This document shows, one piece after another, positions 19,139 through 30,396 of a stretch of DNA of 64,000 nucleotides (within the stretch, counting starts at the first letter, position 1; every line of letters begins with the position of its first letter). The DNA lies in assembly GCA_037974335.1 (NCBI GenBank), contig CM075740.1, forward strand, positions 12,421,071 to 12,485,070, given 5' to 3'. The notes under the pieces were generated by a model, which saw only the letters and a program-made list of their open reading frames with translations, was not told the origin of the DNA and made no database searches. The position numbers and the translations under genes are program-made. The DNA is from Prionace glauca (taxonomy: Eukaryota; Chordata; Chondrichthyes; Carcharhiniformes; Carcharhinidae).

Positions 19139-21549
19139 AAAGGGGCCACGAAATGGCTTTGGGGGGTAGGATTAAGGAAAATCCTAAGGCATTTTACTCC
19201 TATGTTAGAAACAAAAGGATGGTTAGAGGGAACATTGGTCCTCTCAGGGACAGAGGAGAGGAACTATGCTTGGAGCCTGGGGGAATGGGGGAGATCTTGA
19301 ATGAATACTTTGCGTCGGTATTCACGCAGGAGAGGGGTCTGATGTCTGGTGCTGTGCTTGAGGAGTTTGAGGATCCGTTGAGGGAAATAGTCATCGCGAG
19401 GGAAGAGGTGTTGGGACTTTTAGAAAGTATAAAGACGGATAAATCTCCGGGTCCTGATGGCATCTATCCCAGGCTGCTCAGGGAGGTGAGGGATGAAATT
19501 GCTGGGCCTCTGACGCAAATCTTTGTCTCTTCTTTGGACACAGGTGAGGTCCCAGAGGATTGGCGGATTGCAAATGTAGTACCGTTGTTTAAAAAGGGTC
19601 AGAGGGATAACCCAGAGAACTATAGGCCGGTGAGCTTGACTTCAGTTATAGGCAAGATAATGGAGAGGATCCTCAAGGATAGGATGTATGAACATCTGGA
19701 GCGCTGCAATCTGATCAGGGATACGCAGCATGGCTTCGTTACAGGGAGGTCGTGCCTTACGAATCTATTGGAATTTTTTGAAGAGGTGACAAAAACGGTT
19801 GACGAAGGACAAGCCGTTGGTGTTGTCTATATGGATTTCAGTAAGGCGTTTGACAAGGTCCCTCATGGTAGGCTGATAGAAAAGGTGAAGGTTCATGGGA
19901 TACAAGGCCAGGTATGTAGATGGGTGGAGAATTGGCTTGGGAGGAGGAGACAGCGGGTAGTAGTGGAAGGCTCCTTTTCCAATTGGAGGTCTGTCACCTG
20001 TGGTGTGCCGCAGGGCTCGGTACTAGGACCTCTACTATTTGTAGTATATATTAATGACTTGGAAGAGGGGGTAAATTAGAATTAGAACCCTACAGTGCAG
20101 AAACAGGCCCTTCGGCCCATCGAGTCTGCACCGAACACAATCCCACCCAGACCCTATCCCCATATCCCTACACATAGGTAGGTGGTGTGATCAGCAAATT
20201 TGCTGATGACACTAAGATGGTTGGATTGGCAGGTACTGAGGAGCAGTGCCTGGCAATGCAACAGGACTGGTAGATTGGGCGGATAGATGGCAAATGGAAT
20301 TTAATCCGGAGAAATGCGAGGTGATGCACTTTGGCCGGAATAATGTGGAGGGGAGTTATACGATAAAAGGTAGAACTATCCGGAGTATAGATACGCAGAA
20401 AGACCTGGGGGTGCAAGTGCACAAGTCCCTGAAGGTGTCGGTGCAGGTGCAGAATGTGATGAGGAAAGCGTATGGTATGTTAGCCTTCATAGGAAGGGGT
20501 ATAGAATATAAGAGTAGGAGTCTGATGTTGCAGTTGTATAGAACGTTGGTTAGGCCTCACCTGGAGTACTGCGTCCAGTTCTGGTCGCCGCACTACCGGA
20601 AGGATGTAGAGATCCTGGAGAGAGTGCAGAGGAGATTTACCAGGATGTTGCCTGGTATGGAAGGGCTGACTTACGAGGAAAGATTGAACGAACTTGGGCT
20701 GTTTTCCCTTGAGAGACATCGGCTGAGGGGGGATCTAATAGAGGTTTATAAGATTATGAAGGGGATAGCTAGAGTAAATTGTGGTAAGCTTTTTCCGCTA
20801 TTAGAAATGGATAGAACGAGGGGTCACGGGCTTAGGGTGAGGGGGGCTAGGTATAAGACAAATATTAGAGGGCAGTTTTTCACGCAAAGGGTAGTGGGGA
20901 TGTGGAAATGCACTGCCGAGTAAGGTGGTGGAAGATGGCACGCTAGGGTTGATTAAGAGTCACTTGGACAGCCACATGAGCGGTCTACATATAGGGGGAT
21001 ATAGCAGGCCTTACTAAACATTGTAGGCTTGGGATTCCGTTTTTGCCTCAGGGATGTAGAGTCTTTGCCTGTTTAATAATGCATTTTTTGTCTCCACAGG
21101 CATTTAAGTCCAGCAAGGGGCATGCATGCGGCAGGTTGTGGTGGACTGCTCTTGGATGTTGCTTCGGGAGTTGCCTACTGCTTCATGTCGTTGGTGTGCT
21201 TAAACTGGACCATCTCGAGGGCAACATGACAGCTCAGAGACTATCTCTGTTGCTGTGCGGACACATGGATTTGGGCCTGTGTCCGTGGGAGTTTCGCGTT
21301 CTCCCCGTGGTTGCGTGGGTTTCCTCCGGGTGCTCCGGTTTCCTCCCACATCCCAAAAATGTGCTTTTAGGCTGATTGATTGGGTAACAAATTGTCCCTA
21401 TATTGGACCTCCCTGATCCTCGCACATTAGGCGTAGACTAAAATCATGAATAGGTCACTGAGACAATGGGACGGCGGCGCGGACTCGTTTGGCCGAAGGG
21501 CCTGTTTCCCGTGCTGTGTTGTTCTTTGTTCTTTGTTCTTGTTCTTTGT
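19139..21549 (+). mobile_element. CR1-clade LINE (family 2), 5'-truncated, in B
   Basis: Frame 19,153-20,079 begins upstream of the reverse transcriptase: [44 protein letters not shown], motif [24 protein letters not shown] 107-bp SINE-tail insert at 20,074-20,180 breaks it before FADD, and a 10-bp deletion lies near 20,268. The frame resumes at 20,246-20,923 with MEFNPEKCEVMHFG and LEYCVQFWSP. The 3' UTR contains SINE-like sequence and ends in TTGTTCTT repeats. No endonuclease remains. The left flank matches 4,290 of A; the right flank is the inverted segment. Confidence 0.93.
20074..20180 (-). mobile_element. SINE-tail fragment inserted in CR1, unit 1 only
   Basis: Reverse strand of the HE1-type SINE end (CCCTACAGTGCAGAAACAGG, CTTCGGCCCATCGAGTCTGCACCG, AATCCCACCCAG). 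A short GGTA appears on both sides. The unit 2 LINE reads straight through at 60,092, so the fragment arrived after the 40-kb duplication. Confidence 0.85.
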
Positions 21550-21551
21550 AC

Positions 21552-21720
21552 AGCCACTAAGTGAAATCGAAAATGACTCTCTAATCAGCGTGGGTCTCAG
21601 AAAGCTCGGGCAATCCCAGACAGCGAAATGAATGGAATAATACAATTTTCCCTTAAAGGATTTCCTTAGTAGACAATGGGAAAGGAACTTTTGAACTCTG
21701 TGGCCTTACGTATGTAGGGC
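21552..21720 (-). repeat. Inverted segment, B state
   Basis: Reverse complement of 5,365-5,532. It lies directly against the 3' tail of the family 2 CR1, so insertion and inversion share a breakpoint region. The B' copy (61,467-61,637) is the same. Confidence 0.75.
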
Positions 21721-21721
21721 T

Positions 21722-22762
21722 GTAATATTTTCAATGAATGTGGTTCTTTTTACTCAGCTCTGTAGTTGGCCAAGGTGTACAGAATATCCACAAATGCATG
21801 TTCATAATCTCTAACAGTGGTTATATGTGTTTCTATGCAAACTGTACCTTTGTGACTCCAGGTACTTTGTACCTTTTCTGCACAACATACATTCTAAATT
21901 AGGTTATCTTAATCGATTTAGTCTCAAATGGTCATAAACCCCTCCAAAAAACATACTTTTATAACAGCCCGGAAATCCTTCCGTTTTCAATGTAAAATTG
22001 AAAATTCCAAACTGGGGCTTAATGGGCGTTCCAAGTCTGCCTGCATCATTAGGGGGCCTGGTGAGGACTCTCCTGTGTTGCGCTGGTTCCTGAGGAGATG
22101 GTTTTGAGGCGGGAGGATGCTGCTCTGATTGGAAGTTCAGGTAAATTTTTCAAACCAAGTTAGGGCCCAAAATTTCCTTGGCCCATATATTCCAATGGCC
22201 AATGTAGGCTCAGGCAAAATAGAAACAAATTGCACAGTTACGTCTCCTGAGCAACTGCGCCGATACTACCAATGTATGCAGCAGGCTCGAACACGCAACA
22301 AAGTCACCTGACCAGGCCCATGGTGTTGCAAGACATCCCTGAACCACACTTCCTTATGTTGCGGCCAGCCTAGTAATGCCCTTTGAGATACAGGTTCCAA
22401 AAGGCAGTTTTGCTCAGAAAAGGGCTCCCTGCTCTGAGAAAAGTTCGTATTTGCATTTCATTTTTATTGCTATTTCTTTTATATCGTTCATACAGATTGC
22501 TCACTCAACCCGTATTTCGTTAAATTTATTTCAATTATTGAATATGAATATCAGTTAATATGTAAAGTTGAACAAATGTTTTATTGGTTTCAAGTTGGTG
22601 AAAGTACTATTTAGTCATAGGATCATAGGGGTGACTTTTCCCTTTTCCGCTGCCACAAGAATCCTAGTGGTTGAGGAGGGGGCAATGGAAAGACCTGTTC
22701 ACCTCTGGCAGTATTTTCCAGTTTTGAGTAGAGCACAGCCACACAATTCCGTCCACAGAACC
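21722..22762. other. Flank shared with half-unit A, no gene
   Basis: Matches 5,535-6,597. It ends at CCACAGAAC, where half-unit B has gained a 5-kb block of mobile elements; the A-like text resumes at 27,866. Confidence 0.5.
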
Positions 22763-22845
22763 TCTATAGTGTAGAATGGAGCCATTTCACCCATACAGAC
22801 AGCACCAACAACAATCCAACCCAGGCCAGTAGCCACCCCGTTCAG
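22762..22845 (-). mobile_element. Old HE1-type SINE tail fragment
   Basis: GTAGAATGGAGCCATTTCACCC, AGCACCAACAACAATCCAACCCAGGCC follows the reverse of the SINE tail seen at 20,074, with many changes. Copy at 62,677. Confidence 0.5.
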
Positions 22846-22980
22846 ATACATATGCCTGTGGGCAAGATTCACTTCCAGCAGGGATGCAGAAAAAGACGTC
22901 AATGGACGGGGCGAGGACCCGGTGGCGCTCCGTTTCCTCTCCCTCCAACACTCCTACCTCTACCTTAACACCCCTCTCTT

Positions 22981-25900
22981 CTGGCCGGAATAATGTAGGG
23001 GGAAATTATATGATAAAGGGTAAGCCTGTAAGGAGTATAGAGTCGCAGCGAGACCTCAGGGTGCAAGTGCACAAGTCTTTGAAAGTGGCAGTGCAAGTGG
23101 AGAGTGTGGTGAAGAAAGCCTATGGTATGTTAGCCTTTATAGGAAGGGGTATAGAATATGAGAGCTGGAGTCTAATGTTGCAGTTGTACAGAACGTTGGT
23201 TAGGTCGCATTTGGAGTACTGCTTACAGTTCCGGTCACCTTACTACCGGAAGGACGTGGAGACTGTGGAGAGAGTGCAGAGGAGGTTTACCAGGATGTTG
23301 CCTGGTATGGAAGGGCTGTCTTACGAGGAAAGATTGAAGAAATTGGGGCTCTTTTCCCTTGAAAGACGCCGACTGAGGGGGGATCTAATAGAGGTATATA
23401 AGATGATGAAGGGTATAGATAGAGTAAACAGATAAGAACATAAGAACATAAGAAATAGGAGCAGGAGTAGGCCATCTGACCCCTCGAGCCTGCCCCGCCA
23501 TTCAATAAGATCATGGCTGATCTGTCGTGACTCAGCTCCACCTTCCTGCCCTCTCCCCATAACCCTTAATCCCTTCTCTTATCAAAAACCCATCAACCCG
23601 TTTCTTAAAAATATTTAGCGAGGCAGCCTCCACCACTTCAACGGGCAGAGAATTCCAGAGATTCACCACCCTTTGAGTGAAGAAGTTCCTCCTCAACTCT
23701 GTTCTAAACCGCCCCCCTTTATCTTGAGGCTGTGCCCCCTAGTCCTACTGTCTTTTTTGAGCGGGAACAGTCTCTCCACCTCTATCCTATCCATCCCATT
23801 CATCATCTTATACGTCTCAATGAGATCTCCCCTCATTCTTCTAAACTCTAACGAGTACAAGCCTAGTTTATTCAGCCTCTCCTCATAGCTCAATCCCCTC
23901 AACTCCGGTATCAGCCGAGTAAACCTCCTCTGCACTCCCTACAGGGCTAAAATATCCTTGCGCAGGTGCGGCGCCCAAAACTGCACACAGTACTCCAGCT
24001 GCGGCCTCACAAATGCCCTTTACAGCTGCAGCAAGACCTCCCTACTTTTATATTCAATCCCCCTCGCTATGAAGGCCAGCATCCCATTCGCCTTCCTGAC
24101 CACCTGCTGCACCTGCAAGCTGGGTTTTTGCGACTCATGCACAAGGACCCCGAGGTCCCTCTGCACCGTCGCCTGCTGCAGTTTTTCGCCCCGTAAGTAA
24201 TAGTCCTTCCTACCATTCCTCCTACCAAAGTGGACCACCTCACACTTGCCAACATTAAATTCCATTTGCCATTTCCTGGCCCATTCGCCCAGCCTATCTA
24301 GATCCTTCTGCAGACTCTCCACACCCTCCGCACAATTTGCCTTTCCCCCAATCTTGGTGTCATCAGCAAATTTCGACACCCTGCACTCGGTTCCCTCCTC
24401 CAGATCATCTATATAAATGGTAAATAGCTGAGGCCCCAGCAGCGACCCCTGGGGCACCCCACTAGTCACCAACCGCCAATCCGAATAGCATCCATTGACC
24501 CCCACTCTCTGCCTCCTATTTGACAACCAATCCTCTATCCACGCTAACACCCTACCCCCAACTCCATGTCCCCTGACCTTCTGCAATAACCTCTTGTGAG
24601 GTACCTTGTCAAACGCCTTCTGAAAATCCAGAAACACCACATCCACCGGCTCTCCTCCATCCACTGCCCTAGACACATCCTCATAGAACTCCAGTAAATT
24701 TGTCAGACACGACTTCCCTTTAATGAAACCGTGTTGCGTCCACCATATCAAGCAATTCCCCTCAAGATGCCTCGCTATTTCCTCCTTAATGACGGTTTCT
24801 AACATTTTACCTACCACAGACGTTAAACTAACCGGCCTATAATTCCCCGCCTTTTGCCTGGCACCCTTCTTAAACAACGGCGTAACATTAGCCGTTTTCC
24901 AATCTTCCGGCACTTCCCCGGAATCCAGCGACATCTGGAAAATAACCACCAAGGCATCCACTATCACCTCCGCCATTTCTTTCAGAACCCTCGGATGCAT
25001 TCCATCCGGTCCTGGGGACTTGTCCACAATCAGCCCCTCCAGTCTGTCGAGCACCACCTCTCTAGTAACAGTAATGTCATTAAGACCCTCCATTCCTACC
25101 ACCTTTCCATCGCTAACACCCGGCAAATTATTCACGTCCTCCTCCGTGAAGACAGAAACAAAGAAGTTATTCAAGACCTTAGCCATGTTCCTATCCCCTA
25201 CCACTAGCTCCCCTTTCTCATCCTCTAAAGGACCAACGTTTACCCTAGCCAGCCTCTTCCTTTTTATATATTTATAAAAACTCTTGCTATCCTTTTTTAT
25301 ATTAAGTGCTAGCCCAGCCTCATAGCTTCTCCTACCCTCCTTTATCAATTTCTTTGTCAATCTTTGTTGACATTTAAACCTTTCCCAATCCTCTTCTCGC
25401 CCACTTCTCTTAGCTACTCTAAACTCCTCCGCTTTTAATTTAACGCTTTCCTTCACCTCCTTCGTTATCCACGGCTTATTACCTCTCCTCCTACTGTCCT
25501 TTTTAACCATTGGAATAAATTTCTGCTGAGCACCAAGAAAGATCTCCTTAAAGATCCTCCACTGCTCCTCAGCAGACCTACCTTCCAACGCGTTCCCCCA
25601 GTCCACATTCGCCAATTCTTCTCTCATCCTACCGTACTCCCCTCTATTCAAACAAAGGACGCGTGTCTGGGAACCCACTTTCTCCTCCTCCATCGGCACC
25701 AGAAACTCCACCATACAATGATCACTCTCTCCACTTAAGGTGCGGGGGGAGCGGTACAACACAGATATTAGAGGGAGGTTTTTCACACAGACGGTAGTGG
25801 GGGCATGGAATGCTCTGCCAAGTAAGGTGGTGGAGGCAAACACGCTAGAGACCTTTAAGAGTAACTTAGACAGGCACATGACTGAGTTGGAGATGGGTGG

Positions 25901-26463
25901 ATATCGGAGAACCTTTAAATAAGGGTCATTAGCTTTGAGGTGTACCTAGAAATTAAATGGGTATAGTATGATAATAATGTTTTTCTCTTTTCATTCACAG
26001 GTTTTAAGTCGGTCCACCTCGTGTCCAACGAGGGGCATACACGCGATGGGTCGTACTGGGGCTGCTTTTGGTTGTTCGAGATTGGCCCAGTGCTTCATGT
26101 CGTTAGTGTGTGCCTAAACTGGACAAGATACTGGGCAAGACGACAGCTCAGTTACTATCTCTGTTTGCTGTGCAGACACATGGATTTGGGCCGGTGTCTG
26201 TGGGAGTTTGCGCATTCTCCCCGTGCTTGCGTGGGTTTTCTCCGGGTGCTCCGGTTTCCTCCCACACCCCAAAGATGTGCTGTTAGGCTGATTGGCAGGA
26301 ATAAATTGTCCCCAAATCAGTATTCCCTCAATCTGAATGGCCACAAAACATTAGATAGGGGTCATGGGCAGACAGGTGGTGTTGAGATGGCAGCGTGGGC
26401 TCGTTGGGCCGAAGGGCCTGTTTCCCAGGCTGAATTTGTTCTTTTCTTCTTTGTTCTTAGGCA
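22981..26463 (+). mobile_element. CR1-clade LINE (family 2) split by a nested LINE
   Basis: Left part 22,981-23,430 codes the C-terminal region (GRNNVGGNYMIKG, QRDLRVQVHKSL, YRKDVETVERVQRRFTRM, RGDLIEVYK). It is interrupted by a - strand family 1 CR1 and resumes at about 25,738 (RYNTDIRGRFFTQTVVGAWN, stop near 25,920). The 3' UTR runs to TTCTTTGTTCTTAGG. About 80 bp of host present in the 19,139 element is missing at the insertion. The 5' end is truncated just before GGCCGGAATAATG. Confidence 0.9.
23431..25738 (-). mobile_element. CR1-clade LINE (family 1), nested, unit 1
   Basis: The longest LINE copy. The - strand frame from about 25,737 to 24,020 starts with the last endonuclease motif (SGESDHCMVEF, with the SDH signature), then the linker and the complete reverse transcriptase with FLDFQKAFD and FADD. 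The frame ends in a TAA at LLQL near 24,020 and a further TAG lies near 23,940; unit 2 has sense codons at both, so these stops are recent. The 3' tail reads ATAAGAACATAAGAAC on the + strand. About 46 codons read upstream of 25,738 belong to the host LINE antisense, not to this protein. Confidence 0.93.
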
Positions 26464-26924
26464 TGTTCCATTTTTCATTGTTTATTCCGATTTGTTTAAG
26501 ATTAGTATTTCTGCATTGTTTATTTAAAGTATTCCATTATTCTAACATTCGAATGTTGCATTTTGACGTTTGACGTTTGAATAAATCATTTTAATCATTT
26601 TGTTAAGTTTAATGAAAGAAGATTATTAATCAAATGACAAAAATAATTTTATCACTGTATAAGTTTAATCATGTTCACATTTATCTGAAATAACTATCTG
26701 AACTTTTCAAACATTTTTCAATAAAATATATTTCATAACGTTAGAAGCATAAAAAATGCAATCTGTTTTCTACTTTAAGAAACTTCTAATCTTTTTGTAG
26801 ACAAGGAGGTAAGGGGGATGGAGGGCTGGAAGGAAGGAATGGATGCATGTTTTGCAAGGGGCGTGTTTGGACATACGAATTAATCATTTTAACAACTTAT
26901 TGTCCAAAAGCAGCAGCTGCCAGG
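26464..26924. other. AT-rich stretch, no gene
   Basis: Between a CR1 tail and a transposase remnant. It contains a small TGACGTT tandem repeat near 26,563. It may be the non-coding part of the DNA transposon whose remnant follows. Confidence 0.35.
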
Positions 26925-27310
26925 CGATTTAGAACTGCCATTGTGTCACCTGGAGGTCGGCCTCTCCATCAGGCTCCATGTTGACCTCGTCCAGCTTCCC
27001 CATTTCCGTAGGCAAATCATCTTCGCGGTGAATGCCCGCTCTATGCTGGAGGGCAAAGTTTTGCAATCGAGAACACGCGAGAAAAACCTTTGTCACGTTT
27101 CCTGGTGCATACTGTAACATGCCACCTGACCTGTCCAGCCAACGTCACTTCAGTAAGCCAATTACCCTGACCATCACCTGACGAGATGCTATCTGAGCAC
27201 GGTTGTAACTATCCGGTGCTTCACGTTCGTCTTGTGGAATTTTATCATAAGCCGTGTCCTCAGTCGGTATCCCTTATCACCCAGTAACCATCCTGTCATT
27301 CCAGGTAATG
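26925..27310 (-). pseudogene. PIF/Harbinger transposase C-terminal remnant
   Basis: On the - strand, broken frames give YNRAQIASRQVMVRVIGLL, then WLDRSGGMLQYAPGNVTKVF and LACSRLQNFALQHRAGI. These follow the C-terminal part of HARBI1-like transposases (YNRAH...V...RFRCLDRSGG.L.Y.P..V..II.AC..LHN.A). Stops and a frame change are present, and the N-terminal part and inverted ends are not found. It lies only in half-unit B. Confidence 0.7.
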
Positions 27311-27454
27311 CTGTCATGGTCAGATATTACATTGAACTCTCAATAATATGCATGTGTTGTACCTTTCAGCTCTTGGTATAAGTATATTAAGTTTGTTCAA
27401 TAATTTCCAAACATATAAAGTTACAACAATTACACACAACTCTTTGTAAAATAC

Positions 27455-27704
27455 ATAAGAACATAAGAAATAGGAGCAGGAGTAGGCCATCTGGCCCTTC
27501 GAGCCTGCCCCGCCATTCAATAAGATCATGGCTGATCTGTCGTGGCTCAGCTCCACCTTCCCGCCCTGTCCCCATAACCCTTAATCCCTTCTCTTATCAA
27601 AAACCCATCAACCCGTTTCTTAAAAATATTTAGCGAGGCAGCCTCCACCACTTCAACGGGCAGAGAATTCCAGAGATTCACCAGCCTTTGAGTGAAGAAG
27701 TTCC
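27455..27704 (-). mobile_element. CR1-clade LINE (family 1), 250-bp 3' fragment
   Basis: Tail ATAAGAACATAAGAAATAGG, then the 3' UTR and last codons exactly as in the nested element at 23,431. It is cut at GAAGAAGTTCC, inside the NFFTQR codons. Near-identity to the nested copy points to a late insertion. Confidence 0.9.
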
Positions 27705-28196
27705 GAGATTAGACGTGTTAAATATAACACAATACATTCAACTAACAGATATTAAAATTTGAAAGAACCACAAAGTTACAAATGCTAATTATAGCCCATA
27801 ATTCTAAACTTACAATGTCAAAGATGTGTGAAATAAAATGATTTCCCTTAAACATCACAAGTTAAACCGCACTGATTCAATAAACATGGCTGAAAGATTT
27901 AGTATTTGCTTTTTCCTGGACAGCAGGACTTTGAATTTAAGGAATGGAGCTGATAATTTTAATTGCTGGGGAGATGGATAGTTCCATACAGATAATTGTT
28001 CAACCTTGACGTTTACTTTACTGCCTTAAGATCGTGTGTCCTTTATTCCAGTTTGACTGTGATGCCAAGATCAAGTCATGTGATGCGTTTGTGTCCCAGA
28101 ATTCAGCAAAACACCAGGTCGGGTTGACACACTTCGATTGTGTGCACACTAATCTAAAACTGAGAATTAAACTTCAATTTCCCTACAACGGCGATG
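27705..28196. other. Flank of gene B, no gene
   Basis: Until 27,865 it is unmatched AT-rich DNA; from 27,866 it is collinear with 6,598-6,929. Confidence 0.45.
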
Positions 28197-28769
28197 GTGA
28201 GTACACATGGAGTATTGTGTGCAGTTTTGGTGTCCCTATCTGACGAAGGATGTCCTTGTCATAGAGGGGTAAAGCGATGGTTTAGCAGGATGATTCCTGG
28301 GAAGGAGTCTGTCGTACGAGGACAGACTAAGTCGGTGAGGATTATATTCACTGGAGTTTAGAAGAATGAGAGGAGATCTCATAAAAACTTCTGAAATTCT
28401 AGCAGGGTTAGGCAGGGTAGATTCAGAATGAATGTTCCCGATGGTTTCGGAGTCCAGAACGAGGGGATCATAGTTTGAGGATAAGGGGTAAACCGTTTAG
28501 AACTGAGGTGAGGAGAAATTTCTTCACCCAGAGCGGTGAATGCGTGGAATTCACTACCACAGAATGTAGTTGAGGCCAAAACGTTCTCGGATTTTATTAA
28601 AATATTAGATGTAGCTTTTGGGGCTAAAGGCACCCAGGGATATGGGGGAAGGGAGATCATTCAGGATCCAACAGGATATTGAATTGGATGATCAGCCATG
28701 GTCAAAATGAATGGAGGAACAAACTCGAAGGGCGCAATGGCCTACTCCTGCTTCTAGTTTCTATATTTC
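28197..28769 (+). mobile_element. Old CR1-like LINE fragment, B copy
   Basis: Orthologue of 6,930-7,512, closer to the usual consensus (GAGTATTGTGTGCAG, GAATGAGAGGAGATCTC). Its presence in both A and B shows it predates their split. Confidence 0.8.
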
Positions 28770-29290
28770 ACTGATATCTTGACTCTCTCGACATCTCCAC
28801 TGCAAAAACTCACAGCGGTGGGGTGGGAGAATAATGTTTCTGTATTTTCTACTTTTAAGTTGTGCTTTTAATCTTTAGCAAAACTTATGTTTACTTTTCA
28901 CGGTGTTTGTGTTCCGTACAGCTGTTATTTATCTTCGTTATTCATTGAAAATTTAGAATTGTATTTTCACTACAATGTCTGCGCTTAATTCAACTCTGTT
29001 GTGCCTGTTCTACAGTATCTGTAGTCATTGTAACATATCGATAAAGTTAATCAATGAAGTTGCAAAACGTTAAATATTTCAAAACATCGCAAATTAACAC
29101 TATGTTGCTGTCATTTTGCTGCACTAACGCTTTTTCAACGAGCATTTGATGATAAAATGAACTAATCTTTAACTCATTAAAAATTCAGAGTGGTGACCCA
29201 ACTTACTCAGACTCTCATCGTACAGCAACACCGTGCCCGAGGAATTAATGAAATTATATCCTTCCTAAGCGTGCAAGCAAATTGTTTATC

Positions 29291-29572
29291 TCAGGTGTGC
29301 ATTGTGGCTTAAAGTGCTAGAGACACAGGATCAATTGCGGACTGGGGTCACTATAAGTATGAAGTTTTCACATTCTCCCTGCGTCTACTTGTGTTTTCGC
29401 TTGCTGTTCCTTCAAAGTAGAAAAATGTGTGCAGCTTAACTCTATCGGTCACGCACAATTACCCCTTAGCATCAGCGGGACTAGCAGGGTAACTGGGCCT
29501 GCTTCGAATTGTCGGCGTAGTTTCGATGGATGAAATGGCCTCCTCTGCATTTAGGGATTCGATGATTTCTCG
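29291..29572 (+). mobile_element. HE1-type SINE, old B copy
   Basis: Orthologue of 8,150-8,440 with a further loss in the head (GTGGCTTAAAGTGC). Confidence 0.7.
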
Positions 29573-29878
29573 ACCGTTTCCAGGTTTTACATAACTACAG
29601 CAAAATTGTGTTATTCCTGCACTCCAATCCACTTACAGGAAGATAAATCTTGTCATTTGCCTACCTGATTCGTTGTACTTGTTCTAAACTGCAATGTCAC
29701 TGATCACCAATATTTATAGATTGCATTTGACCCGCTATTTACAGGAATACATTCGGAAGTAACCATGATAATGGTAAGCTTTTCAAGACATTGGAAGGTT
29801 CAGTTCAACAAATTCAAAGACCAGAACAGGAACAAGAAAATGTGAGAAATACTCAACACAGCCTCTGTGGAGAAGAGT

Positions 29879-30001
29879 GGCTCACCTGAGATGGAGCAGC
29901 GCTCCGAAAGCTGGTGATGCCAAATAAACCTGTTTGACTTTAACCTGGTGTTGTGAGACTTCTTGCTTTTCCCACCCCAGTCCAACACCGGCATCGCCAC
30001 A
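29879..30001 (+). mobile_element. Short interspersed repeat upstream of gene B
   Basis: Orthologue of 8,733-8,857; 3-4 bp are missing in CTCACCTGAGATGGAGC. Confidence 0.75.
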
Positions 30002-30220
30002 TTTGTGGAGAAGGAAAGAGTTTACGTTTCAGATCGATGTCCTTTCATGAAACTTGAGAAATGCTTTGCAGTTTTAGTCAACTTTAATTATTGAAAGTAA
30101 ATAAAGTTTCAGCTCTGAGACAGAAAAGTTAACAGCAATAACAATGGCCAGAAATCAGGAGATTACAGTCACCGTCACAGGTTTTAGGAGTCAATCTGAT
30201 TGGTTGAGATGAAAAGACGA

Positions 30221-30270
30221 ATTTGCATTCCAACACAAGGTAACACCTTCTTGGCGACAGGGGGTATTAA
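30221..30270 (+). promoter_or_regulatory. Light-chain promoter B: octamer plus TATA-like box
   Basis: ATTTGCAT at 30,221-30,228 and TATTAA at 30,265-30,270, continuing AAAG and so closer to a TATA box than in A. ATG follows at 30,348. Confidence 0.9.
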
Positions 30271-30347
30271 AAGAGAGAGAGATTCAGACAGTTAGCCCAT
30301 CTTGTCAAATAACTGGCAGAACTCGGTACCTCGGCAGATTTTTCACA

Positions 30348-30396
30348 ATGGCTGACTGGGTCCATGCGATCATTGTGTTCATTTTTGGCCTGGCAT
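30348..30396 (+). CDS. Leader exon, gene B
   Basis: MADWVHAIIVFIFGLA plus one base. Three replacements against A (C to W, L to F, S to G) keep it hydrophobic. Confidence 0.93.

Noticed and set aside
20924-21100. Possible intron (ending TTGTCTCCACAGG) in the LINE 3' UTR
   Set aside because: Both family 2 copies have a similar pyrimidine-AG stretch, but no frame continues after it. It is ordinary UTR sequence.
25738-25879. N-terminal 46 codons of the 619-codon - strand frame
   Set aside because: These codons read the host LINE antisense past the junction at about 25,738. They are not part of the nested LINE protein.
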